Under the pieces are notes generated by a model. That model had not been told where the DNA came from and searched no databases. It saw only the letters and a list, made by a program, of their open reading frames with translations. Below are positions 1-11,583 of a DNA stretch of 64,000 bases, piece after piece. The stretch is from Galerina marginata (taxonomy: Eukaryota > Basidiomycota > Agaricomycetes > Agaricales > Galerinaceae): positions 2,976,001 to 3,040,000 of the forward strand of contig JAECYW010000009.1 of the NCBI GenBank assembly GCA_023014335.1. The letters are read 5' to 3'. The stretch's first letter is position 1. Every line of letters starts with the position of its first letter. A program made the translations under genes and the position numbers.

Positions 1-1170
1 CCGGTCTCGGAACATAACTCAATACGAAAGCGATAGAAATATCAAGCTGGTGGCTGGCGGCTAAATACGAAAGAGCTGAGATGCAAATGCAGTGGCCAAC
101 CGCGAAACCGGTTTGAAGAAATTCCCATGTGTGAACCAGGATATTATCATTTAGAAAAAAGGTAGTACTTGGCAAAATCCACGAAGTCAAACCCATGGAG
201 GCGAGGATCGAGGGGTATCAGATTCATGGATCTGGTGCGAATAACGAATGAGAAAGTGTTGATGCCGAAGCGAAAATCTAGTGGTTTGGAAAATTTCGCG
301 ACGAGTGTGAAAGCGTTTGATGGCAGATCCATATTCCGCGATCGACTTCTATGCAATAATATCAGCGCGACGAGCAATATGCGGTTCGCAGGTGATCGCG
401 AGTGCTTGGTGATGGGGCGCGGGCTGGCGAACAGGTATGGGGTGGGCGGGCGAGAGTTCAGGAGCCGGTGAGATCCCCTTGCCGAGTGACTTTTTCCTTG
501 CCAGCCAGTGATCGCAGGGATTAAATTGCTGTGGTATCCGTGCTTTTCGCTATCAAAATCGAAGGTTTTTTGCCAGCGCCTGTACTTGTCTTGTTAGCAT
601 TGCATTGGCAGGACGAGTCCCTGCTTTTTTATTTATTTATTTATTACATACCACACTGCGACAATCCAGAGTTAATCGCAAGTATCTTGCATAGAGCTTC
701 ACACCAATACATTTCGCCGAAAAACTTGGTCAAAAGAGGGGGCACAGAGAGGTATAGATACAGATATTGAGGTATGGAGGGGACGGACAGATGGTTCGAA
801 TGCGAGATAATGATCCACTGAAAGCCGATGAGGATGGAACCTAAAAATAGATGGGGTGGCATATTCATACGCCTCTGGACAGAAAGTTGGAGTCTTGTAG
901 TCTCGTCCCCATCCGCAGTGGTGATATATAAGGAAGAGATGAGCAGTGGAATCGTCACTAGTACTCGTGGATGCGTGCACAAAATGATCAGGTGACTGTT
1001 TGTTACTGACCGTGCACTAACTGAGTAAGATGGGTGCCGCTTTCATGTATCGTGCTTTTGAACTCACTCAACTCATCAGTGTCGTCCTACTCTCCTTCGC
1101 CTGAATCTTGCTCCTCCACTGTCCCGCTCAACGATAACCGGCTTAGCATCTCTTTGAAACCCCTCTCGAG

Positions 1171-1262
1171 TGTCCTGGGTTTCCGGGACACTCTGCCTCT
1201 TCACGACTCAAAGCACAACCTTCCTCAGAGTTGCCTCAGAGTGTCCTGGGTATCCAGGACAC
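1171..1262. repeat. Pair of short hairpins sharing one motif
   Basis: GTGTCCTGG-GTAT-CCAGGACAC at 1241-1262 is a perfect 9-bp stem with a 4-base loop. A near copy, GTGTCCTGGGTTTCCGGGACAC, lies about 70 bases upstream at 1171-1192 and also folds back on itself. Both are preceded by CGAGT/AGAGT-type sequence, so the unit is a duplicated dyad rather than one chance palindrome. The function is unknown; a dimeric-factor site or a small mobile palindrome are possibilities. Confidence 0.6.
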
Positions 1263-1939
1263 GCTGCTTTAGATTTTCTATCTTTGGCGCGATTCCTGCG
1301 CTGGCGAGATCGCATTCGATCCGATCGGGAGAAGGCTAACAACCAACCTGGCTTTGCAGGCTGATTTCTCAATTCCGGCTTAGGGAGTTTCCCATCCGGC
1401 TCATCCACCCGACGGTGACGGTTTAATGGATTTCAAATCCCATGTTCGACGTTATCAACTTCTAATTAGGACTTTGTTATTCGGACGGTCTGGCCCTATG
1501 GCACTACTGCCTCAAGACGCGATAATGTTAGCCTCGTGCGGTCCTCAGAGGATGGCTTGACTCTAGATCTCCTCGAGGTTACTCCTCTGCGGTGTGCTGC
1601 AGTTTTCCGACCATATTGCTGTGTTACCCCCTGGTTACCCCCCCACCGTCGTGAGCCTCCCTCCTTACCCTTTTTTCCAGGTCGCTTATATTTCTTCTAG
1701 CCCCTTGTGCATGCCTTACCTGTACTCAATGCAATCATAGCGCCATGGACCTTTGATAAATTTGAGGGTGAGTATCGTCATGTATTTTTGTCAAATCATG
1801 ACAGAGAGCGCGTTTTCACAGGTTTTGTTCTGCAATGAAATGCTACCAAAATTCTTCCTGCGGAGAGCCGCCGTCAAGCGAAGCTTGCCTTACATCCTCA
1901 CGCCAGGCAACATATTTAGATACATGTTTTATTGTAAGA

Positions 1940-2166
1940 CCAGTGCCCAATACGGTATGATTCAAGGCATGAATGAGAACGGAAATGTTAAACATCGAAT
2001 CAGCTCTGCACGATGTCTAATTCTGACGGTTCTCCTGATATATAACCAGCAAGACATTACCTGTGCCGCATAAGGTACGATTCAAGGCGTGAATATGTCA
2101 GATATTAAATTATATTCATAGATCGACTCTGCGCTATCCTGACGTCCATCCGACTGTTCTCCTGAT
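1940..2166. repeat. Diverged tandem duplication, unit about 120 bp
   Basis: Segments near 1940-2045 and 2062-2166 share blocks in the same order: GTGCC..ATA.GGTA.GATTCAAGGC.TGAAT, then ATCGA/GAATC..CTCTGC.C.AT, then GACTGTTCTCCTGAT or GACGGTTCTCCTGAT. Identity is partial, which suggests an old local duplication. No coding frame is conserved between the copies. Confidence 0.5.
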
Positions 2167-2625
2167 GGCCCCTCTACCAATGGTCACTGTTTCCTGCATG
2201 CCGTTTTTTGGGTGCATCATATTCCGCAATTCCCATTTTGCAATCACTCGGAGGCTTGGCGTCTGACGTCCAAAGATTTCCCCCCATCTCGGCAGCAATG
2301 TAGGTTGCCTCAACATCCTTCTAGCTATTTTCTGCTGGTAGTGGGCCCTCCGCGGAGATGATACTGACTGACACTCACTGGGAAGACACAAGCCAGCCCC
2401 CAATCTTAGCGACGGCTCGATGAACAAAGCCCAGACCAGGGCATTCCGTTATCCCGTTGTGTGAATGACGCGGAAGCAGCGGAACTGGACTGGAATAAAG
2501 TTATAACTATCTACGCTTTTATTAACAGCCAATAATCGGAAGCACGTTCTGAGGGTTGAGTGGTATTAAAGGCGTCCTAATTCGACAGCTTACTTGCAGC
2601 CCTCAGCATTGGCTCTAGTAATCTC

Positions 2626-4740
2626 ATGTCTGGTACGTAAGAAACCAAAAGGCCTGCCTTCGTTCTGAACCTGTTTTTCAGAGCAAAGCGCTGGACAATA
2701 TCTGCCTAACTGGCGGACCGACGCTCGGCCTGCCTCCGGCGACGGCCCGTCATTCCCGTCGTCAGATCAACCTCAAAACAGGAATCCGCGTCTCCGCTTG
2801 CCCTCTAGAAGAGGCGAAGACAGGGTTGAGTCAGATAATGTAAGCAATGCTGGTTCACTACTGAAGTTGTCTCACCCCGGTTTCAAGTTCATTTCCTTAA
2901 ATGATGAGCCACCGGGCCTACGGACTTCCACACATCGTCACAGCCCCATTTCCCCTGACGCTGTGGGTTTCGTTATCTGAATCGCTTTGAATGGAACTAA
3001 AACAAAAACATTTTTCTTCTTTGACAGTGGGCGTCTCTACGACAGAACCTAGGAACAATTGTTTCTTCTAGATCTGCTAGCCCCCGTGGTAGCTCCCCCC
3101 CCACCTCTTTGCATGGTTCGGCATCGGGATCCCGTGCACCCTCCCTTTCTCGACATATCAATGCTCGACCCGGGTCAGGATCTCGGACACGAAACTCGCG
3201 CGCTGGCTCTGATCGAGATGCGGATTCACCGGAAAGGCTAGCGCAGAGTCAAGTCGGTAACATTGGTATGTCAGATATAGAAAAGAGTCAACGTCTCTTC
3301 GTGCTCGAAACGATTGTTAACAACAATCCCTTCCCGGAGAAGAGCGACCCTTTTTCCCAGGCATTGGCCTCATCTTGCGTTCGAAGAGCCAGTCAAGGTC
3401 GTCTCGCTTACACCAAGGACGTCGAAAATATGGTTGGTCTCCCTTGTGCGATTTAAGATCAGTGCTAATACTTCTATAGGTCTTCGGTGCGTCTATTCAG
3501 GAAATGCAATTGCTAAAAACGGTTGCAATGGCGGCAGTGCACCAACACTACCTGAAGGGTATTGACGTCGCATACGCCGCCTCTGTTGCAAAGCCCTTAA
3601 ACACAGTAATCGATGAATTGGTTTCGTCTCTCCTGCTATCCAAGTCTGTCATCGATGAGAAACTGGGAATAGCATGGAATCCGACACCGTTTACAGACGA
3701 TGGGTTGGACCCCCTGGTGCGTTTTTACATTGTGTTCTATTATTTTCTGACTAGAATTTTTGAAGGGAAATCCTGCTCGTTTTAACAACGAGGCTCTCTT
3801 TGCAGTCCTTTCAAGGTGGGGTTTTAGCCATGCGACTGCCCTTGGCGTACTTTTTCCGGGGCAGTTCTTCCCGCCCTTCCATGAGGGGATTATATCAATC
3901 ATCATCGGCTCAGTGCGTTGATTATTTTCTGTCAGTCCAGTCATGTTTAATGACATAATTCAGATATACTGCGGCTTAGAAACAATCAAGACAGGAAAGA
4001 CCTTAACATTTTGGGGGGACAAGTACCGTCTCATAGTTCAAGATGCCTCGCAAGGGCTGAGAGAAGCAATGGAGCACAGCTACTATGGTCCCATTCTCGA
4101 AAAGACGTTTTCTCACTGGTGGCGCCGTGCCATGTTTGTCGTCTTTCATTTCTCTTGATTTCTACATTAACAGGCTCATTTATATAGTGCAGACAACCAC
4201 CTTGATTCTTCTATCAGCCCACTGTTCCCCCCAAGAATTACGGTACCCGGCAACTTCCGGAAAACATACGGCGAGTCTGCCTATCCAACACTCTCGCCGG
4301 ACGGACTTGCCACTGCTCTATCAATGTTATCTATGCAGGTGCCGGAATCAGCGTCGATGTACCCCCCGCCCCCGCCGCAACTTCCTATCTCGCAACCCTA
4401 TTTTCATGCTCAATTAAACCCTGGAGGACCAATCAACTTTAATTCACTTGGACCAGCGTCATCTTTTCCACAGTCCACGTGGAACCCGTTACACTCAACA
4501 GGTAATGGCTTTTAACCCTCCCCAAGAATCAATCTTACTAATAATCACCTTGTTTTGGAATGTCACCAGCGTCAACGTCACAAATGCCACAACTGGCAGA
4601 CAATGGTGGTGGGTTTGGACGTAAGTTTGGCATAAGTGTTTCATATTCAGTTTCTGGCTTAGCATGACACAGATATACCAAGAGGGCATCATTATCTTGA
4701 TCAAGGTGCAGGTGGTGATGATGAAGGAGGCACGATGTAA
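2626..4740 (+). CDS. DUF6532-like basidiomycete protein, 9 exons
   Basis: I assembled an intact 523-residue protein from nine exons: 2626-2632, 2682-2836, 3028-3432, 3480-3716, 3766-3912, 3964-4137, 4174-4501, 4570-4620 and 4673-4740. All phases close and the only stop is TAA at 4738. The N-terminal third is Ser/Pro/Arg-rich and disordered. The middle holds a helical domain with FVLETIVNNNPFP, an HQHY block, NEALFAVLSRWGF, FFPPF and a CGLETIKTGK block. This order resembles DUF6532 proteins, which are abundant in Agaricomycetes and of unknown function. The C-terminus is Pro/Gly-rich. Two splice sites are weak: the AAG acceptor before 3766 and the GTCGTC donor after 4137. The family assignment is from memory of the pattern, while the exon structure is read directly. 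Confidence 0.7.
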
Positions 4741-5700
4741 TGTTTACTTGCTTTGTGGCATGGCGTATTTGCGTCCTTTTCCTTCTTTCACTCCAAGCCA
4801 TGCAAGAAGCAATGTAAAAATGTACTTTATAACATAGTTACTATCAACTACCAACAAATCTGGGTGTCGCTCAACATTATTTCAGAGCTGTTTGGGAATT
4901 TGGTGGCATGATAACCATAGTATGCAAAATCTATTGAACTTGCCCGGAAACCTGCCGCAGCGCAGCCGCCTTCTTCCATGCCTGAGTTGCAATACTGGTT
5001 TCGGGGCTGTGTTGCTTGCTAGGCTGAACCTCAAATACTCTGTAATGAGGTTGAGAAGAATAGGTACAGGGTTGGGAATGTGAATGAGGAAAGTCCATAG
5101 AATTTAAGTAATGGTGTTTTCGTGGTGGGTACAAGGAAGCCCAGAGCACAGTGATAATAGTGTCATTTAAGGCAGGGAAATCACAATGTGCTAACTGCAG
5201 GTGACGACAAACACGTACATGATAAGCAGGGAGTACCTCTACAACTGAGCACATCCCATGGGTAGAAAATTATGGGCATTTTGACACCAAAACGACCCGC
5301 TCTTCCACCCAGCAAAAAAGAAGATAAGAGCCGAGAAAAACAAAAATCACATGTTACAAAATTGTTCTTCGCGACACGCCGCCACCAATTGCCCCGCCCC
5401 GAACAAGGCCTCCGCTGTTGCCCCTGTGCCTGCTCCCCAACAAAAACCGCGGTGCTCGAACCGCATACGCTATGTGCTCCTTAAGGTCACCTGTATTCAA
5501 CGCGCTGGAGGCTGCCTTCCCCGTAAGCTGCGCTTGCAGGTAGCTGCGACGCAGAGGTGTTGGAGGACGAGAAGCGTGAACTTCTTGGAGTGCAGTATCG
5601 TTCCGCCAGACGAGCCATGTGGTGCACCTTGATCGTCGTAGTGCCTAGGATCCGCTGGCCAGATGCACCACCTGGCTTGTCATAGTGCCCGGGGCTCTGC
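4741..5700. other. Intergenic, nothing recognisable
   Basis: Only short overlapping frames on both strands, without family motifs. It probably contains the 3' UTR of the DUF6532-like gene. Confidence 0.4.
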
Positions 5701-5704
5701 TGGC

Positions 5705-6520
5705 CTAACGCCCTATGGATAGGGAAGATGAACGTGCCATGGAGATCGTGGTGGCCAAACAGGTTGGTAGATCGTCAGATTGTGCTGATAGAGAGCATCT
5801 CCGCCGCTGCGGACGGGGGCATTGATGGGCGAAAGGTTGATCGTAGACGCAATCGTTCAAGAGGAGCGGTGGAGGAATAGCGAGGACGTCGCTCTTTTCG
5901 GCGAATCGCCTTGCAGTCTCTGGCTGCTGCTGCTGCTGGGCTTGTACCTGTGCTGGACTCTGAAAGAGCTGCGATAGTGCTGTCCATGATTGTTGGAAAG
6001 GGTGACGGAAAGGGGGCCACGTTGGAGGGGTGGAGACATGGTCAGCCAGGAGCGCCGTGTGGATCTGTTTGGACGTCATTCGAGGAAGTGGAGGCGGTGT
6101 GACCACGGCGGCTACGTCGACGTGGGGCGGTTGACTGGATCCAGATGGTGGATGTAATGTCGATGGTGTTCGAGGTGGTGGAAGCAGTGCGATCACGGCG
6201 GCTACGTCGACGAGGTGAATGAACGAAAGTATTACTTGTTTTATCAGGAAGAACTTACCAAAAGGCCAGGGTGTGCTTTCAACGAAGAAGACAGTGTTTT
6301 TCAGCCAAACCTTGTTCCATGCGCGACCAAAGCTTGCAAAATCGTCAATTGAAGAAAGGAACCTCCCAGAGATATCTTTATGAGTGGCTGCAATGAGGAG
6401 ATCGACGTTTTGTATCGCTTTGGTTAACTCTTCAGCGTAGCCTCGTACGGACCCGAATTTTGAGAGATTTGAATCCCATTCTGAGCTTTTTGAAGCACGC
6501 CTTGAACCGATATAGGTCAA
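5705..6520 (-). CDS. Hypothetical open frame, probably a gene fragment
   Basis: A 271-codon frame runs leftward from 6520. The first about 90 residues look protein-like (e.g. GYAEELTKAIQNVDLLIAA, then DDFASFGRAWNKVW) and end at a good donor, GTAAGT, near 6257, so the rest of the frame may be intron or unrelated. The remainder is Pro/Gln-rich low complexity. Two diverged copies of CACGGCGGCTACGTCGACG at about 6096 and 6196 lie inside it and make a repeat origin for this part likely. I do not recognise a family. A pseudogene or chance frame is possible. Confidence 0.3.
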   Translation of the reverse strand: MTYIGSRRASKSSEWDSNLSKFGSVRGYAEELTKAIQNVDLLIAATHKDISGRFLSSIDDFASFGRAWNKVWLKNTVFFVESTPWPFGKFFLIKQVILSFIHLVDVAAVIALLPPPRTPSTLHPPSGSSQPPHVDVAAVVTPPPLPRMTSKQIHTALLADHVSTPPTWPPFRHPFQQSWTALSQLFQSPAQVQAQQQQQPETARRFAEKSDVLAIPPPLLLNDCVYDQPFAHQCPRPQRRRCSLSAQSDDLPTCLATTISMARSSSLSIGR

Positions 6521-6929
6521 TCAACGATGTCCCCCCGCCATTTTGCGAGGTCATGTAAGAACTATAAGAAAGACATCAATCCTTGATGAGTCCAGTTCCG
6601 CATCCAGGAGCCACAGTCCGATCCCATTGTGCCTTACTCAACTTGAAGTTTAGGAACCGCAGCGGTGAATGAAAATATATAGTGAGCGGAAGACTTGGCG
6701 ACTCTGTCAACGTTCCAGATGCGACCACGTGTGAGCCAAACACACACACACTAACTTCAGCGCACTGGTCAGTGGTCGCAGCGACTTCAAGTTGCTCTGC
6801 AGTGTCCGTCCAGCCAGACTAACGTATTATGTCCTGTCCAGCAACTGCAGTTTGTTCTGGTTTCCCTGAGCAAGCTACAAAAGTGCAATACTCACTTACA
6901 TTGACATCGTCTTTGGGTGTCTGACCACA

Positions 6930-9050
6930 GTTGATTCGTGAAATCACTGCCTGTTGCTTCGCTCTGAGTCTCCTTAATCGTGCTCACCCCGACAGGCTCC
7001 AGTACGTGCAGTACAACATTGACCACTGCGATCCTTCCAAAGGCGAGACCTACAAGTTTGCCAAGGAGTTTGGGCAGCTGCTCGTTGACAACGCCCGAAT
7101 AATCATTGAGAAGCATCCAGTCTACTGGCGTCTTATCTTTTTCTTCACCCTCCTTATACTTATAGCCTCATATAACATTCCGTCTTTTCAGTCTCCTTCC
7201 CTATTGCTCCTCGCACCGAGGTAACCGAAAAAGGTGAAATCAAGTACTTCGAAGTTGTTCGCGAAAATGTTCGCAAGCTTGAAGAGTATATCGAGGAGAC
7301 GGCTGTCAATATCCAGAAAGTCCAAAACGATGTACTTAAACTACGGGCATCGTCAAGTCATTGCTCTGTAGGAAGGCGTCGTCCGATCCCTTCACAAGTC
7401 GCCTGATCCTCGGCCCCCTCATGTCGGTACACCTCGCAGTCGTCGCTCTTCCTCCCGGTTCCTTCGCCCTCGAGTTGCCGGTGTCACTCCCGTAACATTG
7501 CTCGCATACACCAGTAAAATTACTGCTGTACTTACTCCCAGGTGTTGCCGACTTTACGCTTCAAGTGAAGAAGGGGAATTTTGTCGGATACCTCGACATC
7601 CTCCATAAAATTGCGACTTCAGGGACTAGGTTCAAGGACAAAAACGCCCTTCAGACTCTGACTGGAGTCGGCAAAGGCTCAATCCGAGTTGAAGTTGCGA
7701 AAGGTCTTTTCTCTCCCATGTCATTATCACGACTTCCAGCTACAACCGCAAGACACTCGAGTGCTACCAATCCGTCTTCCAGTCTTTCGGCAGCCGTGGG
7801 TCGGCTCTAACTGTCGTGCCTTTCAACCAGGCCTCCAAACAAGATGTTGAGGCGCTCGTCGACTACATTTATGCCAATCTGGATTTGGGTCTTGACTACA
7901 TCCTACCTTTCGACGGCATTCCCGAAAACGGTCGCGAAATCGATGGACTCGATGGTCGGTCAGAACTTGCTCACTATATTATGCTAGTCAACCTTCTCCG
8001 AATTCTAGGTGCCGTCAAGAACAAGAAAGCTTGTCGACATTTTGTTACTCGCCCATCTCAGTTATTCTTCCTCTTTTTCCAAACCATGGCCTCTTTGGTA
8101 ATGATGGTCTTTGTTCGGAGTCAAAAATTACTTTGGAAAGTCTCTTCCAGCGTTGGGCTTCAGAAAGTTGGAGTGAATATTTGTGCTTGACTAGTGCTGT
8201 TACTGGGCAAGTTTTTGTGTATATTGCCCCTCTGCTTTATCTAATCTCATTGAACAGGTGAACGCCTGGAACTGGTCTGATGGGTCCCACCGACATTGTC
8301 GCCCATGAACTCGAGAGTTATGGTGTCCGCACTTTCTCGTCGAAAGAAATGGCCTTCAACATTCCCGGTCCTGTGCAACCCTGTCCTCTTCAGCATCACA
8401 CAAGTTGAGCCTATCTGGATGACTTGAATGGCGGAATGGATCGCTTACGTATACCGACCCCGCCGACATTACCTTTCACATGCGCACTCAACTCAACCAG
8501 AAGGATGACCTTCGTCGTGCCATTGCCCGAGACAATTCAGACGACTACAAAGTCATCAACGGCCTTGAAGCGGAGCGCCTCCTTCAAACGGTGGATGTTT
8601 AGTCTTCCGCTTTGAATTCCCTTCTCTAGAAACCACCGACTCGCCGCAAGGTCTGTCCCACCTCCGCGGACTCGTCGATCTCGACAAGGTCATCGTCGTC
8701 ACAGGCTTTGGAGAAGTACGGCCTTGGGGAAGCTCGTGGAGAGTTCATAATCGAAGACAATTGAAATAGCCTGGATCATGGGCTTCATAAAGCACTTTGA
8801 TAATCGTCTCGAAGACGGTTCCCTGTATGTCGGAAGGGTTCCACAGTCAGTGATTTCACATTGGTGTTAGCGCTACCTCCCTTCAATTGTTTGAGATCGC
8901 CCCAAATACCATCCTGTCTAGAAAAGCCGAGGTCATAATGGCTGGTGGTTTCGATGACTTCAGTGAAGATGATTCCTTTGAATTTGCCAACCTGAAGCGG
9001 CAAGCAATGCAGAGACCATGTTCCAACTCGTGTCGCCCACACTGAAAAAG
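6930..9050 (+). pseudogene. fas2: Decayed type I fatty acid synthase alpha subunit
   Basis: Conserved pieces of fungal FAS alpha occur in the right order but in different frames. At 6975-7110 is DRLQYVQYNIDHCDPSKGE, then a KEFGQLL block. Near 7235-7330 are VVRENVRKLEEYIEE and NIQKVQNDVLKL. At 7376-7495 is the linker VVRSLHKSPDPRP. The ketoreductase follows at 7560-8200: [50 protein letters not shown], then [19 protein letters not shown]. Later pieces are SYGVRTFSSKEMAFNI (8320), DDYKVINGLEAERLLQTVD (8540), DKVIVVTGFGE (8695), and from the ketoacyl synthase LFEIAPNTILS and GGFDDFSEDDSFEFANLK (8890-9000). Frameshifts, stops and a large gap between ketoreductase and synthase show it is dead. The acyl-carrier region and most of the synthase are missing. 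Active FAS makes C16/C18 fatty acids in the cytosol; a functional copy must lie elsewhere. Confidence 0.88.
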
Positions 9051-9259
9051 AGGCCGCTCAGCAATAAAAAGGTGCTTTCGCCTTCTACGGAATGCTAGAA
9101 GGCTCTGACCCCACGTTGCGCCTCTTCGATGAGCACTGGCTGTTTGGGGTCTCACTGCTGATGACACTGGTGCCCTCTCTACGACTCTTCACCTTTTTTC
9201 CTGTAATGTAACCTGGGCCATGGCACGGTGAAGAGAGTATAAAGTACTGTACGACTCCA

Positions 9260-9690
9260 TTAGCGATGATGACGAGTCCGATAATGTTGAATCAGACTTT
9301 GTTGTTGAAAAGAAAAAGTATTCCCTACCTTAAATCTATTACTTTCGTGATCAAATACTGGAATCAAAGACCTCAACACGCCACCCGCCAACATTTCCTC
9401 GACTTCATCATATGGCACTCGGCTATCTCTCTATTCCAGGTAAAGTCTGAAATATACCTTCATTCTGTTAGTTACTCATTCTTGAATCAACCTTCAGCCG
9501 CTTCGACTGATGTTGGACGTCTTTTCAGCCGCCGTCGCCTCATTCTCTTTCCCACACCCGAAACTGACTCTCCACGGAGTTCACTCGCGCACTTCTTTGT
9601 CTCAAATCGTGGAGCCTTGCTAGGCTGGTCAAAGATTCAGATGTTGCAGCCACCACTGTCCTTGACAATGTAGAGACCAGGATAGAGCTA
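9260..9690 (+). pseudogene. hAT-family transposase C-terminal remnant
   Basis: The hAT dimerisation region is recognisable across two frames: HHMALGYLSIP near 9410, STDVGRLFSRRRLIL near 9505, then, in another frame, TRALLCLKSWSLARLVKDSD followed by VAATTVLDNVE near 9585-9675. In intact fungal hAT transposases this reads YLSIPATSVDVERVFSRGRLLL...RALLCLGSW..LVKDSD. Frames shift at least twice and no DDE core was found, so this is a relic. It follows the FAS pseudogene immediately, and the two may have decayed together. Confidence 0.72.
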
Positions 9691-9699
9691 GCTTGGGGA

Positions 9700-11450
9700 T
9701 GTGCTAAGTACGACACGTCGCGCAACATTTTATCATTAGTGATATAACCTCACACATTTTATACTCTCTCCAATCATTGTAAGTATGTGTATGTATATGG
9801 CGCTGGCGGTTGGTTGAATGCGTTGCCAGAGTAACTCCCTAGATCTATATGGTGTGATGGCTGAATAAGACGAAAACCCTGCGCGAAAGAATCTGCAATT
9901 GGGAATGAGAGCTTGGACTTGAGGCGGAAGTAAGACTATAGTTTTGTGACATGAATTATGACGATTTTGACCCAATAAGACAGAGCTAGCAAGGGCGCGC
10001 AGATGGAGATAAAGGAGTGGGAGAGGTGGCCTTCGGAGCAATCCTGAGGAACAACAGATGGTTGTAGCACAGTCCATAGAGAGTAGTAAGCAAAAGGGGC
10101 GTCGAAATATGGCCATGATTAATTTGAGATCACCGGGAGCGGGTCAAGTGGATGCAGAGCTACTTGGCTTGGTAAACCCTAGTCTTTTAATTTGAATGAC
10201 CGTTTATATCTTTGACACGGCGCAGTTGAGGTCGGATGGGGATCGTGGTTGCACGACGGAAATTGCGGCGAAGACAGAACTGTAGGGGTCAGTACATACC
10301 CCTTAATTATGTACTATGCCGAACAAATTCTCAGCTTTCGTTGGAAGTATTCCTTTGAGCGAAGGTGCCACGGAATGGACTAGGACGGTGAATTGAGAAA
10401 GCAAGCCAGCATGTTTGATTTGATTGGAAATATGCTTACATTTGAGATGAAGGAGTACATCGCCGTTTTTTGCCGGCCGCGGGTCGAGCTTGGCTCCAGG
10501 CCGCGATTGGAGGCATGTTGTAAATAAACCACTGTGTTAGACCTATCGGGAAAAAAAAAAACGGTGACAATGGCGATGTCAGAAATTCATTTCTCAAACG
10601 GCAGCAGCATCTCTTCCAGCCAGTTGATGGTTCAGTCTGACTTCCATTCTCTACTTCCTCTCGTCCTCCACCCTGGATCATCCCTCAGAGTGCTACACAT
10701 TGTCCGCTGCGAAACAAACTTTTATGGGAAGCCATAGAAAGGGCTATGTGTCGCTGAGAAAGCAGTGATGGATTATTTACTTTACGCAAATGCCAAGTGA
10801 GAGCGCGGGCACTTCGATTTCTGTTATGTTTTGGGTGGAAAGCTTGACCTTGAACCGGAGGTAGAGAAACCATAGGAGGTTGAGGTTTTGAAAGCAGGAC
10901 TGAGGGGCAATGAACTTATCCCACCCGTGAGGTTGCATTCTCCCTCTCCAGACGTGAAGCACGTACTATGGTCGTGAGGAGTCAGGAGTGCGATGGCGAA
11001 GTTGACGGAGGAGTGCATTTCATTGCAGAACTGGTTCCCAAACTAGCGCAAGCTGTTTGCGTGGATTTGCAGCCAGCCCCAAGGATGTATTCAGGTCCGA
11101 GAGAACCTAAAAATGATAGAAAGTTAGATTAACATAAGTATTTATACAGTAATGAGCATAGAAGTAATCGCCATACCTTAGATTCAGTCTTGCACTAAGT
11201 ACTGTTTCAATGCAACATTCATCACGAGACACCTGTACGCATACCCCACGAGCCTGAGGGTGGTGTCCAAATGAGTGTGTCGCTGAGTACGAGCAATGCC
11301 ACAACGTCTCAAAATGGTGAGTACGCGTGTGAAATGTCGAGCGTGGGTGCAGTCCTCAAAGGAACTCAGAGGGCTGGCAAGGTGCTATAGCTGAATGAAT
11401 CTGCTCAGCGTTGAGGGTCACGGCCTACAAGAGAGGTCGTGCGACAGCCA
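9700..11450. other. No confident gene
   Basis: Minus-strand frames (9736-10116, 10436-10681, 10824-11018) contain leucine-rich stretches such as LPLLYLHLRALASSVLL that could be worn pieces of an F-box/LRR-type gene. I cannot join them into one reading and leave the stretch as unresolved. Confidence 0.25.
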
Positions 11451-11583
11451 TCGTGGTCAGGCGCAATCGATGCGGATAGGAAAGGCTACCAGGTTGCATA
11501 GTATTTGTACATCATGGATGGATGGATGAGCTATAACCCGTGTGGTCCCTATCAGGTAATTACCTGCCTGCAGGTGCGGTTGA

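Larger units (their letters stand above)
1..2600. other. No confident gene; small repeats only
   Basis: I see no recognisable protein family here. Short open frames exist on both strands, but none shows a start, splice signals and continuity that I would defend. The stretch holds two small hairpins at 1171-1262 and a diverged tandem duplication at about 1940-2166, both listed separately. The last 200 bases are probably the promoter of the gene starting at 2626. Confidence 0.4.
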
